Part shown: piece after piece, positions 57,611 through 64,000 of the stretch
Position numbering within the stretch: the stretch's first letter is position 1
Layout: the number at the start of each line of letters is the position of its first letter
NCBI RefSeq assembly: GCF_002159265.1
Contig: NZ_NFHG01000004.1
Location: forward strand, 1-64,000
DNA from: Flavonifractor sp. An82
GTDB taxonomy: Bacteria; Bacillota; Clostridia; Oscillospirales; Oscillospiraceae
Length of the DNA: 64,000 nucleotides
Direction of reading: 5' to 3'
Made by a program: the position numbers and the translations under genes
Notes under the pieces: generated by a model
The model's database searches: none
Seen by the model: only the letters and a program-made list of their open reading frames with translations
Told to the model about the DNA's origin: nothing

Positions 57611-58975
57611 ATGATACTCAAGACCAAGCTGCTGGGGCATGTCTATGAATTCAAGTCGGTGAAGGACGCCCTGGCCAAAGCAAACGAGGAGAAGTCGGGA
57701 GACAAGCTGGCGGGCATCGCCGCCGAGAACGCTGAGGAGCGGGTGGCGGCCAAGGTGGTGGTAGCCAACCTCACCCTGGCCGACCTGCGCAGCCACCCCG
57801 CCGTCCCCTATGAGGAGGACGAGGTCACCCGCATCATTCAGGACGACGTGAACGAAAAGATCTATGACCAGATCAAAAACTGGACGGTGGCCGAGCTGCG
57901 GGAGTGGTTATTGGCGGAAAACCACGACGGCGACGCCATCCGGTGGGTGAGCCGTGGCCTGACAGCCGAGATGATTGCCGCCGTGGCCAAGCTCATGAGC
58001 AATATGGACCTGATCTACGCCGCCAAGAAGATCAAGGTCACCGCCCACTGCAATACCACCATCGGCCTGCCGGGCACCCTGTCCTGCCGGCTCCAGCCCA
58101 ACCACCCCACCGACGACCCGGACGGCATCCTGGCCTCCCTGCTGGAGGGCCTGACCTACGGGGCGGGTGACGCGGTGCTGGGCCTGAACCCGGTGGACGA
58201 TTCGGTGGAAAGTGTGCGCCGTGTGCTGGACCGGTTCCACGAGGTGAGAAACCGCTGGAACATTCCCACTCAAATCTGCGTGCTGGCCCACGTCACCACC
58301 CAGATGGAGGCGGTGCGCAAGGGGGCCCCCTGCGACCTCATTTTCCAGTCCATCGCCGGGTCCCAGAAGGGCAACGAGGCCTTCGGCCTGGACGGCAAAC
58401 TCATCGAGGAGGCCCGGCAGCTGGCTCTGAAGGAGGGGACCGCCGTGGGGCCCAATGTGATGTATTTTGAGACAGGCCAGGGCTCCGAGCTGTCCTCCGA
58501 GGCTCACCACGGGGCGGACCAGGTGGTGATGGAGGCCCGGTGCTACGGCTTTGCCAAGCGGTTCCAGCCCTATCTGGTAAACACGGTGGTGGGCTTCATC
58601 GGGCCGGAATATCTGTATAATTCCAAGCAAGTAATACGGGCTGGATTGGAGGACCACTTCATGGGCAAGCTCACCGGCATCCCCATGGGGTGCGACGCCT
58701 GCTACACCAACCACATGAAGGCCGACCAGAACGACATTGAGGATCTGGCGGTGCTCCTCACCGCCGCCGGGTGCAACTACTTTATGGGCATCCCCCACGG
58801 GGACGATGTGATGCTCAACTACCAGACCACCGGCTTCCATGAAACCGCCGCCCTGCGGGAGATGTTCGGCCTTACCGCCATCCCTCCCTTCCAGCGGTGG
58901 CTGGAGGACATGGGCTTTGTGGAGAATGGCAGGCTGACCCCCCTGGCGGGGGACGCGTCGGTGCTGCTGGGGTAA
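57611..58975 (+). CDS. eutB: Ethanolamine ammonia-lyase large subunit
   Basis: Catalytic TIM-barrel subunit of the adenosylcobalamin-dependent enzyme that splits ethanolamine into acetaldehyde and ammonia. 454 aa, the family's usual length. Highly conserved stretches: [76 protein letters not shown] and [20 protein letters not shown] 57611 follows AAAGGAG. Works as a (alpha-beta) complex with EutC inside the microcompartment. Confidence 0.98.
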   Translation: MILKTKLLGHVYEFKSVKDALAKANEEKSGDKLAGIAAENAEERVAAKVVVANLTLADLRSHPAVPYEEDEVTRIIQDDVNEKIYDQIKNWTVAELREWLLAENHDGDAIRWVSRGLTAEMIAAVAKLMSNMDLIYAAKKIKVTAHCNTTIGLPGTLSCRLQPNHPTDDPDGILASLLEGLTYGAGDAVLGLNPVDDSVESVRRVLDRFHEVRNRWNIPTQICVLAHVTTQMEAVRKGAPCDLIFQSIAGSQKGNEAFGLDGKLIEEARQLALKEGTAVGPNVMYFETGQGSELSSEAHHGADQVVMEARCYGFAKRFQPYLVNTVVGFIGPEYLYNSKQVIRAGLEDHFMGKLTGIPMGCDACYTNHMKADQNDIEDLAVLLTAAGCNYFMGIPHGDDVMLNYQTTGFHETAALREMFGLTAIPPFQRWLEDMGFVENGRLTPLAGDASVLLG

Positions 58976-58988
58976 GGAGGTTTCTGCT

Positions 58989-59864
58989 TTGAATGAACAA
59001 GAACTGCGCTCCATGGTGGAGCGGATGGTGCTGGAGCTGGCAGGGAAGCCTGCTGCCGTGACCACGACCCGGCCCAACCCCCGGCAGGAGGATGTGAGCC
59101 AGGGCTGCCTGGAGGATATCACCCAGATCGACCTGCGGCGGCAGTATCTGGTGGACAATCCCCGCAGCGGCCAGGCCTTTCAGGATCTGAAATTAAAGAC
59201 CCCCGCCCGGCTGGGGCTGGGGCGAGCGGGGGCCCGGTACCGGACCATCTCCATGCTGCGGATGCGGGCCGACCACGCCGCCGCCCAGGACTCGGTGTTC
59301 TCCCATGTGCCCGACGAATTTGCGGTGAACAACGGCTTCGTGCCCGTCCAGACCCTGTGCCAGACCAAGGACGAGTATCTGACCCGGCCCGATAAGGGCC
59401 GCCGGTTCGATGAGGAGAACCAGGCTATCATCAAAAAGACCTTTGGACAGAACCCGAAAATTGCCCTGGTGGTGGGGGATGGCCTCAGCTCCGCCGCCAT
59501 CGAGGCCAACGCCGTGGACTGTCTCCAGGCGGTGCGGGCGGGCTTGAAGGCCTACGGCCTGGAGGGCGGCCCAGTGCTCTATGTGAAGTACTGCCGGGTG
59601 GGGGCCTCCGACCATATCGGCGATCTCACCGGCGCCGAGGTGGTGTGCATGCTGGTAGGGGAGCGGCCCGGCCTGGTGACGGCGGAATCCATGTCCGCCT
59701 ACCTGACCTACAAGCCCCACATCGGCATCCCCGAGTCCAAGCGGACGGTGATCTCCAATATCCACAAGGGGGGCACCACCGCCGTGGAGGCGGGGGCCCA
59801 CATTGCTGAGTTAATCAAGACCATGCTGGACAAGAAGGCCAGCGGAATTGATCTAAAGGGGTGA
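58989..59864 (+). CDS. eutC: Ethanolamine ammonia-lyase small subunit
   Basis: B12-binding partner of EutB, 291 aa. Family segments: RIGLGRAG-type [52 protein letters not shown], and [20 protein letters not shown]. The N-terminal ~30 residues ([16 protein letters not shown], amphipathic) followed by a Pro/Thr linker resemble a microcompartment targeting sequence, as known for EutC of enterics. The start is TTG 58989 after AGGAGG. Confidence 0.96.
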   Translation: MNEQELRSMVERMVLELAGKPAAVTTTRPNPRQEDVSQGCLEDITQIDLRRQYLVDNPRSGQAFQDLKLKTPARLGLGRAGARYRTISMLRMRADHAAAQDSVFSHVPDEFAVNNGFVPVQTLCQTKDEYLTRPDKGRRFDEENQAIIKKTFGQNPKIALVVGDGLSSAAIEANAVDCLQAVRAGLKAYGLEGGPVLYVKYCRVGASDHIGDLTGAEVVCMLVGERPGLVTAESMSAYLTYKPHIGIPESKRTVISNIHKGGTTAVEAGAHIAELIKTMLDKKASGIDLKG

Positions 59865-59868
59865 TTCT

Positions 59869-60522
59869 ATGACAGGCGATCTGATCCCGGTCAAGGTGCT
59901 GGCCACCCGCACCATCGCCAACGTCAGCGAGACCTTGGCCAGAAAGCTGGGCCTGCCCAAGGGGTACCGCTCCATCGGCCTCATCACCGCCGACAGCGAC
60001 GACATGACCTACTGTGCCCTGGATGAGGCCACCAAGGCGGCGGTGGTGGAGGTGGTGTACGGCAAATCCCTGTACGCCGGGGCGGCCAATGCCTCCACCG
60101 CCCTGGCCGGCGAGGTCATCGGCATTCTGGCCGGGCCCAACCCGGCGGAGGTCCAGTCCGGCCTGCGGGCCTGCGTGGACTTTATGCGCAGCGGGGCAGG
60201 GTTCCGCTCCGCCAACCAGGACGACTCTGTCATCTACTTCGCCCACACCGTCTCCCGGACGGGCACCTACCTGTCCAAGACGGCGGGGGTAAAGGAGGGA
60301 GAGGCTCTGGCCTACCTGATCGCTCCGCCCCTGGAGGCTATGGTGGGACTGGATGAGGCCATGAAGGCCTCCGATGTGGAGCTGGTGGCCCTCTTCGAGC
60401 CCCCCAGCGAGACCAACTTCGGCGGCGGCCTGCTCACCGGCACCCAAAGCGCCTGCGACGCGGCGGCAGCCGCCTTTGCCGAGGCGGTGAAGGCCATCGC
60501 GGCTCATCCCAAGGAGGTGTGA
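59869..60522 (+). CDS. eutL: Microcompartment shell protein EutL
   Basis: Tandem-BMC-domain shell protein (217 aa) forming trimers with a gated central pore. EutL features: VKVLATRTIANVSETLARKL at the start, GLITADSDDMTYCALDEATK, VVEVVYGKSLYAGAANASTA, VGLDEAMKASDVELVALFEP and the GGGLLTGTQSACDAA end. It starts 4 nt after eutC with GGGGTGA as weak RBS, suggesting coupling. Confidence 0.96.
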   Translation: MTGDLIPVKVLATRTIANVSETLARKLGLPKGYRSIGLITADSDDMTYCALDEATKAAVVEVVYGKSLYAGAANASTALAGEVIGILAGPNPAEVQSGLRACVDFMRSGAGFRSANQDDSVIYFAHTVSRTGTYLSKTAGVKEGEALAYLIAPPLEAMVGLDEAMKASDVELVALFEPPSETNFGGGLLTGTQSACDAAAAAFAEAVKAIAAHPKEV

Positions 60523-60526
60523 TCCT

Positions 60527-61981
60527 ATGGAATTTGATAAAGACCTGAGATCGGTTCAGGAGGTCCGGCACCTGCTGGCCCAGGCACGCCAGGCTCAGAA
60601 GGCCCTTGCCGTCATGACTCAGGAGCAGCTGGACGCCATCACGGCGGCCATCTCCCGGGCCGGGGCCCAGCACGCCAAGCGGCTGGCCGACATGGCGGTG
60701 GAGGAGACCGGATTTGGCCGGAAAGAGGACAAGGAGATCAAAAACCGCTTTGCGGCGGTGACCTTATACGAGGCCATCCGGGACCAGAAGACCCACGGTA
60801 TCCTGGCCGAGGACAAGGAGCACCGGACGGTGGACATCGGGGTGCCGGTGGGGGTGGTGGCCGGGCTGGTGCCCTCCACCAATCCCACCTCAACGGTGAT
60901 CTACAAGGCCATGATCTGTATGAAGGCGGGCAACCCCATCGTGTTCTCCCCCCATCCGGGGGCGGCCAACTGCATCCAGGAGACGGTGAATGTGATCCGC
61001 CGGGCGGCGGAGGAGGCAGGTGCCCCGGCGGGTGCCATCTCCTGCATCACCACCCCCACCATTGAGGCCACCAACGCCCTCATGCGCCACGACATCACCC
61101 GGCTCATTCTGGCCACCGGCGGCGCGGCCATGGTGAAGGCGGCCTACTCCTCCGGTACCCCCGCCATCGGCGTGGGTGCGGGCAACGGTCCGGCCTATAT
61201 CCACCACACCGCCAACGTGGAGCAGGCGGTGAAACGCATCCTGGACTCCAAGACCTTCGACAACGGCACCATCTGCGCCAGCGAGCAGAGCGTCATTATG
61301 GAGGCCCGGATGGAACCGGCGGTGAAGGCCGCCCTCCGGGCCCAGGGGGCTTACCTGCTGGATGAGGAGGAGACCCGCCAGCTCTCCCGCTTCATCCTGC
61401 GCTCCAACGGCACCATGAATCCGGCCATCGTGGGCAAGAGCGTGGCTACCGTGGCCCAGCTGGCGGGCCTGGATCGGGTGCCCCCCTCCGCCCGGGTGCT
61501 GGTGGCCCGGGAGACCGGGGTGGGCAAGGGCCACCCCTACTCCAGCGAGAAGCTGGGCCTCATTCTGGGCTGCTTCGTGGAGCGGGATGAGGAGGCGGTG
61601 CTCAACCGCTGCATTGAGATCCTGGAGTGGGAGGGCGCGGGCCACACCTTCTCCATCCACACCGAGGATGAGACCGTGGCCAAGCGCTTCGCTGCCGCCG
61701 TGCCCGCCAGCCGGGTACTGGTGAATACCCCCTCCGCCCTGGGCGGCATCGGGGCCACCACCTGCCTGTTCCCTGCCCTCACCCTGGGCTGCGGCGCGGT
61801 GGGAGGGTCCTCCAGTTCCAACAACATCGGGCCCCTGGATCTCATCAACATCAAGCGGGTGGCCTGGGGCGTGAAGGAGCTGGAGGAGCTGCGGGGCGGC
61901 AGTCCTGCGTCCGCCTCCTGCACGGTGGACGAGGCCCTGCTGAGCCGCCTGGTGGAGCAGATCATGGGGAGGCTGAGATAA
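60527..61981 (+). CDS. eutE: CoA-acylating acetaldehyde dehydrogenase
   Basis: Oxidises acetaldehyde to acetyl-CoA with NAD+ in the microcompartment. 484 aa, aldehyde-dehydrogenase fold: [20 protein letters not shown], the NAD region [20 protein letters not shown], and catalytic Cys in [14 protein letters not shown]. The protein begins almost at the core ([20 protein letters not shown]), without the separate N-terminal encapsulation helix plus linker known from Salmonella EutE/PduP. ATG 60527 follows AAGGAGG. Its stop is followed immediately by the extended eutM frame. Confidence 0.96.
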   Translation: MEFDKDLRSVQEVRHLLAQARQAQKALAVMTQEQLDAITAAISRAGAQHAKRLADMAVEETGFGRKEDKEIKNRFAAVTLYEAIRDQKTHGILAEDKEHRTVDIGVPVGVVAGLVPSTNPTSTVIYKAMICMKAGNPIVFSPHPGAANCIQETVNVIRRAAEEAGAPAGAISCITTPTIEATNALMRHDITRLILATGGAAMVKAAYSSGTPAIGVGAGNGPAYIHHTANVEQAVKRILDSKTFDNGTICASEQSVIMEARMEPAVKAALRAQGAYLLDEEETRQLSRFILRSNGTMNPAIVGKSVATVAQLAGLDRVPPSARVLVARETGVGKGHPYSSEKLGLILGCFVERDEEAVLNRCIEILEWEGAGHTFSIHTEDETVAKRFAAAVPASRVLVNTPSALGGIGATTCLFPALTLGCGAVGGSSSSNNIGPLDLINIKRVAWGVKELEELRGGSPASASCTVDEALLSRLVEQIMGRLR

Positions 61982-61982
61982 G

Positions 61983-62645
61983 ATGAGCGAGGTCAACGCC
62001 GATGGCGTGCTGCTGGACCCCCATGAGGCCATCCTGCAGGAGGCCCAGAACCTGACCAATTCCCTGCTGGCAGAAAAGCCCCAGGGCCTGGAGGAGGATA
62101 TGGGGTCCCCCGTCCGCTCCGGCAACGGGGAGGAGGCGGGGGAGGCCGGAGGAGCCCCCCACATGCCGGTGGAGGCAGCCCTGGCCGCGCCGGAGCACAA
62201 GGGAGCGGGCAGCGGCAGCTACGCCGCCCAGCATCCCCCGGAGGCCACCAAAAAGAAGGCCCGGACGGGCCGCGGCAGAGCAAGCAAACCGGCTTCCGCC
62301 CAACCGGCGGAGCCTATGAAACAGACGACTGACAGGAGGAAACAGAACATGGCTAATACAAACGCGCTGGGTATGGTGGAGACCAAGGGACTGGTGGGGG
62401 CCATTGAGGCCGCCGACGCCATGGTGAAGGCTGCCAACGTACAGCTGGTGGGCAAGGAGCAGGTGGGCGGTGGCCTGGTGACCGTCATGGTCCGGGGAGA
62501 CGTGGGGGCCGTCAATGCCGCCACCGATGCTGGGGCTGCCGCAGCTGAGAAGGTGGGGGAGCTCATCTCCGTCCATGTCATCCCCCGTCCCCACGCCGAG
62601 GTGGACCACATCCTGCCCCACGCCGGCGAGAGTATGAGCGAGTAA
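61983..62645 (+). CDS. eutM: EutM shell protein with a 122-residue N-terminal extension (long form)
   Basis: 220 codons open without a stop from ATG 61983 (preceded by GGGGAGG, 1 nt after the eutE stop) through the complete BMC domain of EutM. The extension starts with a probable amphipathic helix ([20 protein letters not shown], residues 10-29), looking like an encapsulation peptide. A Gly/Pro/Ala/Lys-rich flexible linker follows (~30-120), then the shell domain from residue 123. An internal RBS and ATG (62349) would produce normal-length EutM from the same frame. This resembles the PduB/PduB' two-start arrangement. The long form could tether the shell to the enzyme core (inference). Confidence 0.8.
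   Translation: MSEVNADGVLLDPHEAILQEAQNLTNSLLAEKPQGLEEDMGSPVRSGNGEEAGEAGGAPHMPVEAALAAPEHKGAGSGSYAAQHPPEATKKKARTGRGRASKPASAQPAEPMKQTTDRRKQNMANTNALGMVETKGLVGAIEAADAMVKAANVQLVGKEQVGGGLVTVMVRGDVGAVNAATDAGAAAAEKVGELISVHVIPRPHAEVDHILPHAGESMSE
62349..62645 (+). CDS. eutM: EutM major hexameric shell protein (short form, internal start)
   Basis: 98 aa, the standard EutM/PduA-type BMC domain: [60 protein letters not shown], and [18 protein letters not shown] 62349 lies 9 nt after AGGAGG, a stronger initiation site than most genes of the operon, which is expected for the abundant shell protein. Nested in frame at the 3' end of the 61983 reading frame. Confidence 0.92.
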   Translation: MANTNALGMVETKGLVGAIEAADAMVKAANVQLVGKEQVGGGLVTVMVRGDVGAVNAATDAGAAAAEKVGELISVHVIPRPHAEVDHILPHAGESMSE

Positions 62646-63371
62646 ATGGAGCTGCTCACCCGTGAGGATGTCCGCCGTATGTCGGACAACGGCACCCGGG
62701 GGCCGGTGGTGGTCAATCAGGACCAGAAGCTGACCCCCGGGGCCCGGGACTGGCTGGCCGCCCACAAGATCCAGGCGGTGTTTCCTGTAGGGGGCGATGC
62801 CCACATCGCCCCGCCGTCCACGCCCCAGTACCGCACCCTCTTTGGGGCCACCCTCAACGAAAAGCCGGAGCACATGACCCACCTCAAGGGCAACATCCTG
62901 GTGCGCAAGGACCATCCCCGCATTGCCTTCCGGGGGATGATCGACGCCCTGGAAGGGGAACTGCTGCTTGCCCAGCAGGCGGCGGAAAGTTATCCCAAGC
63001 TGGTGGCCGAGCTGGGGGAGGCCCTGGACCTGGTGCGGCGGCTCATCCGGTGCGACGTGCTGGACGAGCCGGTGGGGGAGCTGCACCTGTGCGGCTATGA
63101 CGCCGGGCAGCTGCGGGAATACTCCCACTACCCGGACAAGCACCTGGGCCAGCCCCACTTCCTGCCCGCCTATACCGACGGCCCCGCCCTGCTGGCGGTG
63201 AACAAGGTGCGTACCCTGGTGCGGCAGACCGAGCTTTCGGCCTATGCCGCTTTTAAGGACGTGGAGGGCAACGTGACCCGGGGGGACATCATCCTGGCCC
63301 TGAACCGGCTGTCCTCCCTGATGTGGATTCTCATGATCAAGCTAAAGGCGGGACAATATGAACACGCTTAA
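62646..63371 (+). CDS. eutT: Ethanolamine-utilisation cobalamin adenosyltransferase EutT
   Basis: Makes adenosylcobalamin from ATP and cob(I)alamin for EutBC. 241 aa with EutT segments: TREDVRR..LTPGARDWLAAHKI, THLKGNILVRKDHPRIAFRG, RRLIRCDVLDEPVG, HFLPAYTDGPALLAVNKVRT and DIILALNRLSSLMWILMI. The Cys/His cluster (H-x11-CC-x2-C) of Salmonella/E. coli EutT is absent in the corresponding stretch, so it belongs to the metal-independent type seen in some Firmicutes. The start ATG follows the eutM stop directly without a clear RBS (coupled translation). Overlaps the next gene by 14 nt. Confidence 0.92.
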   Translation: MELLTREDVRRMSDNGTRGPVVVNQDQKLTPGARDWLAAHKIQAVFPVGGDAHIAPPSTPQYRTLFGATLNEKPEHMTHLKGNILVRKDHPRIAFRGMIDALEGELLLAQQAAESYPKLVAELGEALDLVRRLIRCDVLDEPVGELHLCGYDAGQLREYSHYPDKHLGQPHFLPAYTDGPALLAVNKVRTLVRQTELSAYAAFKDVEGNVTRGDIILALNRLSSLMWILMIKLKAGQYEHA

Positions 63372-63981
63372 TACCATCAATATCGAAGCCCTGGCGGAGC
63401 AGATCGTCAGCCGCCTGACGGTGGAGGTGGAGGCCAGCGGCCGCCATGTCCACCTGAGCCGGGCCCATCTGGAGGCCCTCTTCGGTCCCGGTGCCCAGCT
63501 CACCCGGGTGAAGGATCTGTCCCAGCCGGGACAGTTCGTGTGTGCCCAGCGGGTGACCCTGGAGGGGCCCCGTGGGTCCATCCCCAACGTGGTGGTGCTG
63601 GGCCCCGAGCGGAAGGAGAGCCAGGTGGAGATCTCTCTCACCGACGGGGTGGCCCTGGGCATCACGCCTCCGGTACGGCTGTCGGGGGACATCGGGGGCA
63701 CCCCCGGCGTCACCCTGCGGTACGGAGACCGGGCGGTGAGACTGGACCACGGCCTCATCGCCGCCAAACGCCACGTCCACATGACCCCGGCCGACGCCGC
63801 CCGCTTCGGGGTGGAAAACGGCCGGGAGGTGCGGCTCAAGTGCCTCACCGACCGGCCCCTGACCCTGGAGGGGGTGGAGGTGCGGGTGTCACCCCAGTTT
63901 GCCACCTTCGCCCATATCGACTACGACGAGGCCAACGCCTGCGGGTTTCATAAGGGTGACCGGGCGCTGATTTTGCCGTGA
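63358..63981 (+). CDS. pduL: PduL-type phosphate acyltransferase (EutD role)
   Basis: Converts acetyl-CoA plus phosphate to acetyl-phosphate, recycling CoA in the microcompartment. 207 aa: N-terminal amphipathic helix NTLNTINIEALAEQIVSRLT, a likely encapsulation peptide. Two PduL domains follow, with zinc ligands in SGRHVHLSRAHLEALF and AKRHVHMTPADAARFG. Typical ends ISLTDGVALGITPPVRLSGD and DYDEANACGFHKGDRALIL. It overlaps eutT by 14 nt. The sequence after its stop (GTG at 63989) may start a further operon gene. Confidence 0.94.
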   Translation: MNTLNTINIEALAEQIVSRLTVEVEASGRHVHLSRAHLEALFGPGAQLTRVKDLSQPGQFVCAQRVTLEGPRGSIPNVVVLGPERKESQVEISLTDGVALGITPPVRLSGDIGGTPGVTLRYGDRAVRLDHGLIAAKRHVHMTPADAARFGVENGREVRLKCLTDRPLTLEGVEVRVSPQFATFAHIDYDEANACGFHKGDRALILP

Positions 63982-64000
63982 GGCTGGAGTGGCGGGGACG

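Overview
The window looks like a chromosome segment of a GC-rich, spore-forming, gut-type Firmicute of the Oscillospiraceae (Flavonifractor / Pseudoflavonifractor / Lawsonibacter-like). I infer this from an alpha/beta small acid-soluble spore protein, several S-layer-homology (SLH) surface proteins, an archaeal-type prolyl-tRNA synthetase, Firmicute RBS and intrinsic-terminator style, and an ethanolamine microcompartment operon. No species marker (rRNA) is present, so the placement is an inference.

Region by region. (1) 1-5.4 kb: the integrase end of an AT-richer mobile island sitting at the 3' end of tRNA-Val(GAC). It carries a tyrosine integrase, an excisionase-like protein, a short RecQ-type helicase coupled to an unrecognised 535-residue protein, and another unknown gene on the opposite strand. 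(2) 5.5-11.4 kb: a short-chain dehydrogenase, then a complete branched-chain amino-acid ABC importer (livJ-H-M-G-F). (3) 11.5-16.1 kb: a zinc-dependent phospholipase C-like protein and a ferrous-iron locus, feoA-feoA-feoB-Cys-rich protein-DtxR-like regulator, with repeated operator-like palindromes. (4) 16.2-35.2 kb: SLH surface proteins mixed with housekeeping genes (HAD phosphatase, prfC, proS), a membrane-bound XRE regulator, a TetR-MMPL-GLUG surface protein operon, and a structured leader RNA with a terminator in front of one SLH gene. (5) 35.2-41.9 kb: an aldose-1-epimerase-like gene, a TIGR04255 protein with a GNAT, a pncA-pncB NAD-salvage pair, and a glycogen synthase with a long Ala/Lys/Pro-rich N-terminal tail. 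(6) 42.1-53.8 kb: large cell-surface proteins (cohesin/dockerin-like, beta-helix, tandem beta-sandwich, MBG/FN3/SLH, transglutaminase-like). Four of them lack their 5' ends and meet head to head at two junctions near 43.32 kb and 49.24 kb. (7) 54-64 kb: a spore protein, a small carbohydrate-binding-like protein, then a tightly coupled ethanolamine-utilisation microcompartment operon: alcohol dehydrogenase-eutA-eutB-eutC-eutL-eutE-eutM-eutT-pduL/eutD, continuing past the window.

How the genes work together. The eut genes make and protect the B12-dependent ammonia lyase (EutBC with reactivase EutA and adenosyltransferase EutT), convert acetaldehyde to acetyl-CoA, acetyl-phosphate or ethanol (EutE, PduL-type phosphotransacylase, alcohol dehydrogenase), and build the shell (EutL, EutM). 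The Feo genes import Fe(II), probably under the adjacent DtxR-like repressor. The most unusual features are the RecQ/unknown-protein pair in the tRNA island, the leader RNA at 32.06-32.17 kb, the two head-to-head junctions of truncated surface genes, and an eutM reading frame with a 122-residue in-frame N-terminal extension and an internal start.
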